Shown here: one piece after another, positions 1 through 12,900 of the stretch | How the letters are laid out: each line of letters opens with the position of its first letter | Position numbering within the stretch: position 1 is the first letter of the stretch | Assembly (NCBI GenBank): GCA_963978895.1 | Contig: OZ022242.1 | Location: 8,526,114 to 8,590,113, forward strand | Direction: 5' to 3' | DNA: 64,000 nt | Source: Erpobdella octoculata | Taxonomy: Eukaryota; Annelida; Clitellata; Hirudinida; Erpobdellidae | Program-made: the position numbers and the translations under genes | Notes under the pieces: generated by a model | Told to the model about the DNA's origin: nothing | Seen by the model: the letters and a program-made list of their open reading frames with translations, nothing else | Databases searched by the model: none

Positions 1-347
1 ACATACATACATACATACATACATACATACATACATACATACATACATACATACATACATACATACATACATACATACATACATACATACATACATACAT
101 ACATACATACATACATACATACATACATACATACATACATACATACATACATACATACATACATACATACATACATACATACATACATACATACATACAT
201 ACATACATACATACATACATACATACATACATACATACATACATACATACATACATACATACATACATACATACATACATACATACATACATACATACAT
301 ACATACATACATACATACATACATACATACATACATACATACATACA

Positions 348-381
<34 letters not shown>

Positions 382-480
382 CATACATGCATGCATACAT
401 ACATACATACATACATACATACATACATACATACATACATACATACATACATACATACATACATACATACATACATACAT
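1..480. repeat. (ACAT)n microsatellite
   Basis: Nearly perfect 4-bp repeat from the first base of the window. It has minor variants near 375-392 and decays into ACAC/ATAC repeats up to about 550. The array probably continues beyond the window. The open frame of His-Thr-Tyr-Ile repeats across it is a by-product. Confidence 0.98.
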
Positions 481-544
481 AAACACAGACACACATACAT
501 GCACATACACATACATACATACACACATACATACGCACATACAT

Positions 545-660
545 ATATATATAGTTCCCGCTCGCTCACCCGCTCCGCTGCGCTCATTCTCAAGGTTGTG
601 TGAAAATTTCATTACGATTGGATGAATGGTGTAGCAATGCATAAAGGACATATATATATA
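545..660. repeat. Interspersed repeat fragment next to AT/ACAT microsatellite
   Basis: A CCCGCTCGCTCACCCGCTCC-like stretch is followed by TTTCATTACGATTGGATGAATGG-like sequence and ATGCATAAAGGA. The second half reappears in reverse orientation at about 51865-51905, so it belongs to an interspersed repeat. The CCCGCTCGCTC part resembles the interior of the element at 7541-7887. Confidence 0.45.
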
Positions 661-3600
661 CATACATACATACATACAAACATTCATTTATATATATATA
701 TATATATATATTAAAAAACTATAAATATATAAATATTAAAAAACTAAAAACAACAAAATTGACATGAGCGTGCTGGTCTACAAGTAAAATTTAATAAATC
801 CTTGAGAAACAAAATTTGAAAACCAAATTTGATGCATCGTCATGAAACTCATTCTACAGTTGTTTTAGTTTTTGTGAAAATCAATCATAGACACGCCCAC
901 AGATTCAGAATGTTATTTTTTTAATCTTAAAATTTTTTTAATTTCCTCAAGCCTCACTGATTTTGGTCATTTTTTCAAGTCTTATTTTGGACGATGCAGA
1001 TTTCTAAGAATAAAAAACACTATCATAAATCATAAATTTTTATTATGCCAAAACATCAGAATCGTATTTACACACTTTGGGTTCCTGGGCTAGTTATTGT
1101 GTACAAATCCAGGATTTATTGAAATTGCTATTAAAATAAAAAATTACTCAGAATTTAATAAAAGCAGCGCTTATAAAACCCAAAAAAATAAATGTAGGAG
1201 TGTAGTGTTGTTTCATTACAGATAAAAAAAAACTATTAAAGGCGAATGGTGTCATAAGATAATCAAAAATCTACAGGCATCTTGAAAAACTAAAGTTTAG
1301 GTGTTTTAAGGTTTCCATCGATTATATCAATGCATCACAAGCATAATAAAATTTAATTCCTCAAAATCATTAGCTGTTACTATTAAATGATGCAATCCTT
1401 GAAGAATTTTTGATTAATAAATCTAGATTAATTGATATATATAAAATGTCTGAACAGGTTTTCTGTTTGAATTTTTATATTTGTGTGGTAAATAAAAGTT
1501 GTCCGCTTCTCTCTATTGAGAGCATGGGGAAACATGTGGGCCAAATGCAGACCGACAGCCAAGTAAATATCGGCAACACGGCGCCTTAACATCTCTTCTT
1601 GCAGCAAACTAGTGGGGGGTCAAACTGATTGACATATAAAATATAAATAACCATAAAACCAGAGCACGAAGCACTACGCTATCAGCACACGCTAAACAGC
1701 AATTGGGAAACAGAAAAACGACAGGGTTTTTAGATCGCGAGATTGATGGATTTGCAAAAACGATCGAATCGCATTTGAAAACTCGTTAAAAAATAAAGAC
1801 TAAAAACAAAACTATTTCTTGTTTAGAAAAATTATTTTTTTTTAGCTTCAAATTCTTTATCAGTGTTTATTTTATAGTTTTATTGCAGCAATTACCATCT
1901 CAAAACAAGTGTTTTTATCAATGCATTTTATTCTGAAGCATGCTTTAGTAGTTCTTTGTTTTTATAAATGTATTATTGCCAGCATCAATCGATAACACAT
2001 CCGCTGAACAGTACTCTCAGAGGATGTCAAAAATGTTACGACACACAGAGCTTGTTTCCTTACTGGGCAACACTTAGTCTGCTAAAATGTAGTGCTGTTT
2101 GAATGACGTATCTTTTTTTTTCTCTCTCTCTCTTTCTTTCTTTCTTTTTTCTCTCTTTTCTCTTCTCTCTTTCTTTTACAAAAATCTACTATTATTAAAC
2201 TAATTTATTTTTATTATTCAGATGCAACAACTATAAACAATTTTAATTCAGCTTTTTATTTTTTTTATATATTTTTAGTGATAATTTATTATATACAAAA
2301 AAATCTAATAAAAGAATAGTTTATCGTCATAGAATTGATTTTTGATCTGAACTTAGATGGTTTTAAAAGGGCAAAGTGTAAATCTTGAATTAGATACTAG
2401 CGCCAACAATGGGGACATCAATGTTTAGACTTTTCCATCAAAACTAGTCCTAGAAAGAAACCCATCCCCTCCACCAAAATAATTACTAGTACAAAATTTA
2501 TGATTCTCTAAAATATTACATTTTTTCTAAAGTCCTAAAACAAATTAAATTATTGTTCAGTTTTTATTTTCAACTAATATTTATTTTAATGAGCAGGGGA
2601 GTCATAACTGCTACTGCAATGCAGGTCCTCATGTAATCACCACTTTCCTCATTAATAATAAATTCAGATACAAATTAGAAAGCTTTAAAGCACTTTCATG
2701 CATTTGTTGACGAATATTTATTTTTAAAAGATAATACGAGAGCAGAGTCAGGGAGTTTGTTTAGGGTTTAATGGCAGAGCCCGGTTAAGGGGGTGTAGAA
2801 GACATAATCAGTGTTTTACATTATTTCATTATTCAATTTTGTATTTAGATTTAACCAAAACGATAATTTGTATATACCTTTTATAACGCTAAAAATCTGA
2901 TTAACATGCAAACTTGGTTGCCATTAGTCAATTAAACATTTGAATCTTTGTAACTAATTAATTTTGTAAATTCCTTATAGTAAATTCACCGCCGCTCTTG
3001 CTTGCTTGCTTGAATGTTTGCAAACCTTGAAAGTAAAAATGAACTAATTTCCCGTTATCTAATCATGCTAAAATTTAAAATATAGGATCGCCTCTAAAGA
3101 AATGATTATTTATGTTTTAAAACAAAAACAAATCTAATACAAATAAATAAATGTTTGCATATAGAAATTAAAAAAATTCGTTCCAAAAAATCCTTTGCAA
3201 TAAATAAAAAACTGACGAATCTTGAAATATGAGGAATTTTTGAAAAAACATCGTTTATTATCGTCATATATGATAAATAAAAACCCAGAATATTTCTCGT
3301 GCAAGCATTAGTAGGGATGGACTGAAAATCTCTAATGGCCTATTAAACATAACAATTTTCACAATATTTTTGCTGTGTTTTTATCAACACTAAGTCCTAT
3401 TGATTAATAAAATTACATGTTTAAAAAACAAATTTTTAATAGTTTTTCAGGGGTTTTAAGCTCATTTGTTTTAAGCTGATTGTGCCAGTGTGTAGTTTGA
3501 AACGTCATTCTAAACAAAACGCAATGGAACTAGGATAAAAAAAACTTGTTCACTTGCATTAACTAATAGGATACCAAGTAACAGTAGATTAAACGATATA

Positions 3601-4242
3601 AATAAATAAAATATTTTGCACAGACTTATATAAATATATAAGTCTCTGCGAAGAAATACATCTAACAAGTAAGCTGTACAAACCAGGTTTTCACAAAATC
3701 CTTATATTTCAAGATTTACCAGCTTTTCATTTATTGCAAAAAATTTCTTTTAAAACTCTGTTTTTTTGAATGTATATATTTAAACATATTTATAATAGTG
3801 TTTGATTTGTTTTTTTTTGAAATATAGATAATTATTATTTTGCTTGCTTTTATTAACTTTCACTTGTCTGGATGTCCATGGGATGTCCGCGAACGTTTAG
3901 AAGCTCAAGAGATCATTATAAAATTCACCAACTTTAAAAAATTTAATGTTTAATTAAAAAAAATAACTATAAAAAATTTAAAAACAAAAATTAATAAAAA
4001 ATTAATAGAAGAAGGATATAACGACGAAAAAAATGTTCATTGTCATAGTAACAACATCATTTGTGAAATTTAAAAAAATAGCTTGTACTTGTTTTAACAT
4101 TGCCACGGTATTACCGCCAATTAAGTCCTTATTACCGCGAAAGAAATGTAACAGAATTACCTAATAAAGTTATGGAAATCTAATTAAAAAAACAACATTA
4201 TCGCGAAAAAAAAACGCACATGTTATCACAGTTTCTGTCTAT
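661..4242. other. AT-rich non-coding DNA, no gene seen
   Basis: No open frame with recognisable protein homology on either strand. It holds a pyrimidine tract (CT/CTTT)n at about 2110-2175 and one interspersed repeat copy at 2980-3100. Confidence 0.6.
2980..3100 (+). repeat. Interspersed repeat with GCTTGCTTGCTTG and GCAAACCTTGAAAGT
   Basis: The order of motifs (CTTGCTTGCTTG, then TTTGCAAACCTTGAAAGT, then a run resembling ATCTAATCATGCTAAAATTTAAA) matches the reverse complement of 39650-39790. They are two diverged copies of one repeat family. Confidence 0.6.
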
Positions 4243-4555
4243 CGTGTGTACAATGTGTACATCATCCTAGTGTGTACAATGTGTACATTGTCTTAATGTG
4301 TACAATGTGTACATCATCCTAGTGTATGCAATGTGTACATTGTCTTAATGTGTACAATGTGTACATCATCATAGAGTGTACAATGTGTACATCACCCTAG
4401 TGTGTACAATGTATAAAATGTGTACACACATCATCCTGTCCAAGTGTGTACAATGTGTACACCAACCTAGTGTACAACGTGTAAATCATCCTAGTGTGTA
4501 CAATGTATAAAATGTACACATCATCCTAGTGTGTACGATGTGTACAGCATCCTAG
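4243..4555. repeat. About 26-bp minisatellite, GTGTACAATGTGTACATCAT
   Basis: About a dozen imperfect copies of a unit built on GTGTACAATGTGTAC followed by ATCATCCTA. The GTGTACAATGTGTAC core is nearly palindromic, so single strands could form small hairpins. Confidence 0.9.
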
Positions 4556-7529
4556 TGAAATCCGATTATAATTACACGGTTAATTAAGATTGCTTGCTAA
4601 CCCAACGATTACAAACAATTGAATTAACTGGTTAAAAATAAGGTTGATGTATGTTGCAGACTTGCAGATATTTGATCAACATATAAAATACATTTAAGAT
4701 GCTAATATCTTAAATGCAGAAACAGTAAGAAGATCGGCTAAGATTGATGAACGTATTGTACTTTCATTATTTCCGCTTGAGGCATTGGCTATCAGAAGAA
4801 ATCAATCAAATGATGTTAAATTGATCACATTTATTAGGTTTAAATCAAACACATATTTACGTTTTTTAAGGTTGTTTATTTATTTTGTTTATTAAAATTT
4901 CAATTGTATATCTCATGAAATAAGAAATAAATGTGGCTGGCACGTTCTGATTTCATGAACTGCCCGAAGGAAGCAGAAAAAACTGCGTGCTCCTATGTGT
5001 GCAAACCACTTCTGCTACTGTTGTGATAGACCTGATTGCCACACGAACTAAAATAGCTGTTTTTTCTAAAAAAAAAAAAAAAAAAAAAGTATTTTGTATC
5101 TTTTTAAATAAAGAATGTTTGCTACGTCATAAAGTTTAACATGTGAATACTCTGCAAATGGTAGCCTGTTTATATAATAATTTGCATAATTTAAACAGGA
5201 TAGAACCACCGGGCAAAAATTAAAATGGGAAAATAGATAAAAGTGAGAAAAGAGAGAAGAAAAAGAGATAAATTCTGGAAAAATTTTAAAAAATGTTACG
5301 TTAATTCATAAGCACAGTTTCCAAACACAGCCTTCCTATTGTTTGAACGACTGAAAAACCTTGCCCTTCTGCCAATCGGTCAATCGGTCTACGTCAAAGT
5401 CATCCAAAATGTTTTGATGGGCATGACAAAGTTGCAGTTACTTTTACTCTTGGACTGAGTCATGCTATTGCATAACTACGTTTTCAACTCACGCAAGGTA
5501 ATGAAAGAAAGTTCTCAATCGCATGATGATACTGAACATATGAGCATCAACTTTAAAAGCTGCTCAACTTTTGGAAACAATCGGCGTACATCTTTTAAAC
5601 ATTTGTGCATTGTCTACAAATCTAAGGTCCGTTGTCGGAACATTTTTGATTCATTAACACTACATTTTTATTAGATTATTTTTTTTTTGGTTACTAATTT
5701 GTGAGTTTTTTAAGATAGTATTGGGGGCACAATGCCTATACTGTCCCATCAAAAATATTATTCAAGGAACAGTCCCCGCAATCTCCGCCCCAAAAAACCA
5801 AATTTGGCATGGAAGTAATACTCATAGGGAATATGGTTTGGATAGAGTTTTGACTCTATAACCCAACCACAGGAAATATGCTAAACCTATGGTTAGGACT
5901 AGGATTAGGTCTAGGGTTACAACTAGAGAGAAAACTAGAGAGAACAAAATCTGCATGTGAAATTGTTATTTTTTATATATTTATAAGTTTTTATCATTTT
6001 TATTTTTTATTTAAATTTATTCTATAGGTATTGAAGATGATAAAGTGAAATTTTTCAATAATTTAATAGATGACTTCTTTACGAAAAATTTATTAGCATC
6101 TCTGATTTATAAACAATGATCAGTTCTCTGTTAAAATCTCTGTCATATTTATCTGTAAAAACCTAAATCTCTATAAAGAACAATTGTAGATAAGATAATT
6201 GGTTGAAACGTCTAGAAATATTCATTTGAATTTCAATTTGTCAAATGTTGACTACTTTTGGACTTCTTCGGGAAAGATTTACTTTAGTTAAGCTCTTATA
6301 CCATGCTTTTACTGAATCTGATTTTTCCTAAACTTCTAATTGTGTTTGATTTGTAAAGCGACAGTTTATATGTCTGTTTCACTATATGAATGCGCAACAT
6401 AAGCAAAACAGGTTAAGCTTTCCAGGTACCACTGTACACATCTCACCATAATTTAAAGGGGATCAAAAACTTAAAAGCTCTGAATGCAGCCCATTCTTGG
6501 GTATAAACTTTATATTCTTTTTATCAACTCTGAAACGTGTCCATGTGGTAGCTTTGTAAATTGTTAATAGATTAAGAATTAGTAAACAAGATAATGTGAG
6601 AACGTGTAGAAGTGCCTTTTTGGAAATTACACTTCCTTATGTTGACCCAGAAACATTTAACACGGGTTTATCTTCTTTTTATTATTGAAGGTAGATGTTC
6701 ATATAAAAATTGCAATCGGTATATTGTAAGCCTCAATCTGTGAAAATTTTTTAATTTATTTAAAGATTCAAAATGCAGTTAATGTTTCCAGGGTGTTCAG
6801 TTTCTTCAGAGGAGATACCGCAACATTCGAAAGTGAGAAACATGATATGATTAACAACTTTAACAATGTCATTGTTAGCAATTGCTGTCAAAAAATTGGT
6901 AGAGATGACAACGAGGTAGTAATTTAGTAATTCCACCTTCATCTGCATGTTGATTTTTCTGCGATCAAAATTGAAATCACATTGTGGCTCAGAAGTTATT
7001 GTGATATAAGATATAAGACTGGTGTAGTTTTTATTAAAATAGTTAAGCACTTTATAAAATACAAGTTTTGACATAAATAGGCAGTTTTGTCGGAAAATAA
7101 AAATGTTAAACATTTTATCATTTTAATTTTTAATAATGATATTTGTAACAAAAAATATGCCAAAATCTTTAAAAAATGAGGTAAAAGTTAAAAAAGTGTT
7201 TGACATTTTTTTTGTTTAGTTAAAACTTGTTTTCATTAGATGCAACTAATAAATTAATTAAAGTTATTTAGTTGAAAGCTTAATTTAAACAAAATAGTTT
7301 ATGCCCGTCTCTTCAAATTTAGTATATAACAATCATAAAAAATATAATTAAAACACTACCTGGCGAATAAACGAATTTATAATATCCAGGCACTGGGAAC
7401 AAATGTGATGATAAAATAATTATTTTTTATTCGACAGGTGATTTTATGTTTGTTTTAACTATGAGTATTTCGATCAATATCAATGTACAATTTGGTGTTA
7501 AACGAAATTTTTTTAAACCTTATTTCTGT
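4556..7529. other. AT-rich non-coding DNA, no gene seen
   Basis: Short open frames (such as 5462-5674 and 6760-7113 minus) show no recognisable domain, codon pattern or splice context. A short degenerate telomere-like run (GGTTAGGACTAGGATTAGG) lies near 5891-5925. Confidence 0.55.
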
Positions 7530-7540
7530 TTTTTTCTGCA

Positions 7541-7887
7541 CTAGACCGATCTAAATTTTATCATTTGCGGGAATTTTAGAGGTTTTCTATTGTTTTTCTC
7601 TTTCTCTTTTTTTACGCTCTCACTCTCTTTCTCTTGCTCCCGTTTCTTTTCTCGCTTGTTTTCCCGCTCCCGCTCGCTCTCCTGCTCCTTCTCGCTCTCC
7701 CGTTTTGTCTCCTTTTCCTGCTTGCTTTCCCGCTTCCTCTCCCTTTTACTCTTACTCACCCGCTCCGGTCGTTTCCCGCTCTTGCTCCCGCTTGTTCCCC
7801 CTATCCGCTCACTCTCCCGCTACAACTTGCTTTCCAAATCCCGCTCGCTTTCCTCCTTGCTTTTCCGCTCCTGCTCTATATATATAA
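7541..7887 (-). mobile_element. Helitron-like element with purine-rich interior, diverged
   Basis: Read on the minus strand, it starts near TATATATATAGAGC, continues as a GAGCGGGA/GAAAG-rich tract, then CCTCTAAAATTCCCGC, and ends in CTAG followed by T. The same order (AT-rich start, purine-rich core, CCTCTAAAA, GC-rich hairpin, CTAG) is seen at 56106-56664. The Arg/Ser- and Glu/Lys-rich open frames here (7541-7759, 7590-7952) come from this composition and are not genes. Confidence 0.5.
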
Positions 7888-8890
7888 GCATATTGTTCAA
7901 GTTACTTTGTTTGAAAACAGTAATAATAACATTTCCAAAGTTATATTCTTGATACGAACAGATTGGTAAACACAATTTGGCTGGCCGTTAGATTGAAGGT
8001 TGAAGGAAGTAAGTGTCATTTGTCCGAAAAGTTTATTTAGAAAACCAGTGACGTTTAATTAGTTTGAAAAAAAAAATTTACGATGTGCATAAACCATAAA
8101 AATAAGTTTTCTCAATTAGAGTAAATACTGCTTGAAAAAAGCTGGAGAAAAGCATTGTTTGGTTTGTTGTGATCGTGGAATAATTGTACGCTTCGAACAC
8201 CTTTCATAATAGAAGCAAACTTATGAAGTTTCAATCGTACTAACAAACAGTGAAGTTTATTATGAATTATGATCATCATCAACACTCTCGTTATTTGATG
8301 TTCTTTTAGTTCAAATCTTAACTCTGCCATTCGATGAAAAGAGTCATTGTTATTTTTGATAACTACTATGTGTTTATCATCGTCACACCAAATTTTAAAG
8401 TTTCAGATATTCTTTTTGATGTAAAGAAATAGATATTCAAAAAGTCGTTTGTAACACATAAATAAATAATAGCCGCTAATCAGTTAACTTGCTAAAATAT
8501 TTGATTAATTTAGCGCAAGAAATATGTTTTCTTGTTTTTTGTCAAACGTATCATAAATTCAACTATTTATTTCTGACACATTTTCTTTCTATAATCAGAA
8601 GAATTTTTTAATAAATTTTTTACATGCATTACGACCTTCACATTCGATATATACATTGTGACGTTATATGTTTATATTTATATACACACGCTTATATATA
8701 TATATATATATACACACTACAGCTTTTAAACGATCGTTTCGTTATGCTCACCTTAAGTTTACATTTTTTATAAAAGAATATCATAAAATTATTTTCAATA
8801 TTTTTCAGTTTTCCATCTAAAAAGCAAATTTTACTTATTTTAAGAGCTGATGGTTTTAAAACAGCTATTACGAAAGAAATCATAATCTTA

Positions 8891-8898
8891 TATAAAAG
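8891..8898 (+). promoter_or_regulatory. TATA-box-like TATAAAAG
   Basis: TATAAAAG lies 18 bases before the ATG at 8916. That is too close for a normal TATA-to-start distance plus leader. Either it is a chance match in AT-rich DNA, or translation starts in another exon. Confidence 0.25.
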
Positions 8899-8915
8899 TC
8901 ATATTAACTTGTTTA

Positions 8916-9934
8916 ATGTCGGATATAGATATTTATTGTGTAAAGTTTAAAGTTTCAAAAGTGTTGTTTTTAGTCATCTTCAACTGCCTCCTGTTGAAGA
9001 TCAATGGAAAAGTTGGACACACGTTTGAGCATTTGAAAGAGAGATTGGGAGGTGTTGAAAGACGTGATGGATATCGAAGTTATACAGGGTTTGTATTAAT
9101 TTGTGTTGATCCTAGAACTTTTTCACTTAAAATAATCGATCATTTTACTTAAATATATAATTATTTCAACGTTAAAAAATATTTTAGTTCAAACGTTGCA
9201 TAACATCAGTTTAAAAAAATTATTAAAACTTGAAATATAATGTGGGTTTAAAGCACAAATGACTCATGTTTGTTTTTTAATAACTATAGGACTAATGAAG
9301 GGGATTTGCGTGAAATTTGGCATGGTGAATGGTAAACATTTTCCATCAAGAAATTTTTGAAAACCTTTAAAAACCCCGTGCGACACTGGGTGATATAAAT
9401 TACTTGAGTCATACAGGGAGGCTTGAAAATATACAAAAACTAACATTATACAAGCAAAATGTTCTTTATACGGTTGGGGAGCTAGCGGGTAATATGCGGC
9501 GTTGTCATCGGCACAGCATACGCTAGTCTTATCTGCGAGCTGCCAACGTTGTAAAAGTGTCCGCTTGTCCCTTCAGTCTTGTAAGTGACACTCAAAAGTG
9601 AATTTGTTTTAACTTTTTAAATTTTTTAGAAGATCACCATCGATCATAAATAAGATATTTATAAATGAATGCGCGTAAAGAAATGAACAGAAAGTTGTCA
9701 CCACTCAGAATTTGCATGGGAATGAATGCAATTCAATAAGACTGGTGCGCCATCTCGCGATACTTTCACTGCAACTTCACAGCACGAATCCTTCTTATTG
9801 AATTCCACATCCGCCCACATCAATCCTAATTTCTTCTTATTTTCTTTTGTAATATATCATTTTCATGAATATTCATAAATCTCTTCTCAGCATTTCTTAA
9901 ATCTTTTTTCACACTCTTCCATGCACTCATTCAC

Positions 9935-9965
<31 letters not shown>

Positions 9966-12900
9966 CCCAGTCTCTACTCTCTCACATTTTTTAATCGATT
10001 ATATGATATATTGAGTCATATTATGAAAGAGTTTATTTATATAATTCTGTGTGGATAGTCTTAAAGTCAATTAATGATGAAATAATAGTTATATATTGGT
10101 GAATAAACATGGAAAATAAATAAATTTGTGAGATATAGAACAAATTATCTAAAAATATAATCATTGTTGGAAGTCTTATTGGCAACTGCAACTAGAATTA
10201 GAATATATTGCACTTTGAAAAACTAGAAGTAATACTGATATTTATATGCATACTGTCTAAAAAAAATTAAATTCATATTTAGATTTCAATGAAACCCCAA
10301 TTAATTTAGACTTAAATTATTTATAAAACAGTTAAATGTCGTCAACCTGCGCTATGACCTATAATGATATATGTAGTTAAATGATTTTGGCGGTTTTTTA
10401 AACTTGAAAAAGTATTTTTCAATTAATGGTCAATTGCTCAATATTAATTTTATTTAATATGTTTATCAGACATGCGCTGTTCAGAGTCTATCCAGAAGAT
10501 GAAAAGCATTTGAAAATTCTCCGGTCAATGGAGCATGATCACACTAAAAAAGTATTTAAAAAATTACTTCAACCTCAGAATATCGTACCGAAATGATTCG
10601 TTTACTTAATTTCTTATTTCAAAAAATATATAAAATCATGGAAACTCTTAAATTATTGAATGCTTATAAAACATTGAAAAAAAGCAAGCGTGTTTTAAAA
10701 CTCACTGCATATAAATTGGATTTGACCAAATAAATGTTTAAAAAAAACTTTGAAACGGTTGAAAACAAAACATAAAAAGCAATTTCATAAAAATTTTAAA
10801 TAAATATTTTTATGATTTTTATGAATTTTTTAAAACTTTATTGCAAATGATTTAATAAGTTATAATATTTAACCCGCCATTTAATTTTTTAATAAAATTT
10901 TGTTAAATCTTTTCAAACAAACAGATCGACTTCTGGCAAGGTCCTTCAGTGACGAAAAGAAGTGTGGATCTACTTGTGTCACCCGATGATAGACACGAGG
11001 TTGAAGAAATAATAAAGAAAAATGGAATTGACATGGAAGTGATGAGTGATAATATTCAAAAGTAAGTCAATGCACTAATAATATTCAAAAGTAAATAAAA
11101 CCAAAGCACTGATATTGTTCAAAAGTAAATCAATGCACTGACAATATTCAAAAGTAATTCAATGTACAAATAATTTTGAAAATGTATCAGAATCTCGGGA
11201 TGTCAGACTGAATTATTTTAAGAAATATTCGGTTATCAATGAAATCGGTCATATGAATGCCGAAAAATATATTCAATTTAAATAATAATTAACTTATTTA
11301 TTTGAATTAATCAGTTCAACAATTATTTCGCTTTCCTGGAAACAACGGCCATAGAATTTTTTTTCAACTGCAAATTCAAAATATTAATTCGAAACCGACT
11401 ACTTAATGGCCTTGTGAATAATTCTGATCACTTTCAGCCATTAAGCAATTAACTGGGAAGCGTTTCCTAATTGGCACACATTAGCTCTACTGTTTACCTT
11501 TGTGAACAAATGCAATGTTATATAACTACCTTTATAACTATATTATATATTTATCATCAAAAAAAGGTTTTTTTTTAATTGAGATATTTGACGTACTACA
11601 ATGTTATAGAAAATGTTTATAAAACAGGAAAAAATGAGTAATTAAAGTTTTTATCCCAGCTCTTACGTAACTTGGTTTAAAGTCACTTCAAATAGTTGTA
11701 CATTAACATTTACTACAGACAAGTCATTCAATTCTCTTTCTTCCTTGGTCGTTTTTAGCACATATTGAAAAACTTGAAAAATGCTCTGGTCAGAAATACT
11801 GTGACCTTGAACTAGTTTTCAAGTTGAAAATATTTGTTTTGTTGATAAACCATAAGATATTGTCTGAACAATGAGCATGTAATAACTGGAGAAAAGTTGC
11901 TTTTCCAAACTTGCCACTTGTCATTAATATAAGGCTTACAATTTGAGTATAAGCATAAAGTTGAAAACTTTTTTTTCTATCTACGATTCTAAGCAAGATG
12001 ATGAACAAGCTATATTTTAGTAACGCAGATCATAAAACACCAGTAAAATCAAATACTAACATTTTCTTGTAAATTAGCCACGTGGCTTATGCACCCGATC
12101 AGCGATCACTAATTCGTCGTTTTGTGTGCAGCACACATCCGAATGGCGACAAAACCTGCCATTTCTTTTAAGTCTTTAAAACGAGAATCCAGTTTCTTCC
12201 CGACTACAAACAAATTTGTCACATTCCTCATTCCGAACATGCGTGCCAGTTGAAACAGTGTGACTGATTTCATATCTAAGAGCTGTTCCTAAAGTATATT
12301 GAACAAAGTTAGATTAAGATCTTACCATAACAATTAATGCCATTTTTATACCATCTATGTAAACACGTGATACAAAATATTTGAATTTTGATATTTAAAA
12401 AAAGTTGTTTTGTTAAATGACAAACGAGATATTAGCTTTTATAACAAAGTTGGTCAGTGAATTACGTTTAGGTTTGCATAATTAGCTGGAATGTGTGTGA
12501 TTATATGTATGTTTTTAAAGGTCAAAGTTTCATTAGAATCTCTGTCAATCAATCACAATAATTCTTCAATTTTTAATATAGGGCAAACTTTTTTCGGCAA
12601 ATAATAGTCACCAAATGCATGACGCTGTTTTCAAAATATTTAGCTGTACTTTTGTATGCAATTAGAAACAAGTGAACCTTGTAAAACTTCGTTTTTTAAA
12701 GATCCTTTATAATTTTTTCTTTTCTTTTTTTTAATTTTTTTTAGCGTGAATATCTCAAAATTAATTTTTGGTCCTAACGATTTTACGGACCAAGTTTCAG
12801 ATCGATTGGATGACGGGAAATGGGTTTGTGTTCATACAATCAGTCAATCAGACAGAAAGGTGAAGTTAATAGAAAGGATTTAAAAAGTGTTAATGTTTGG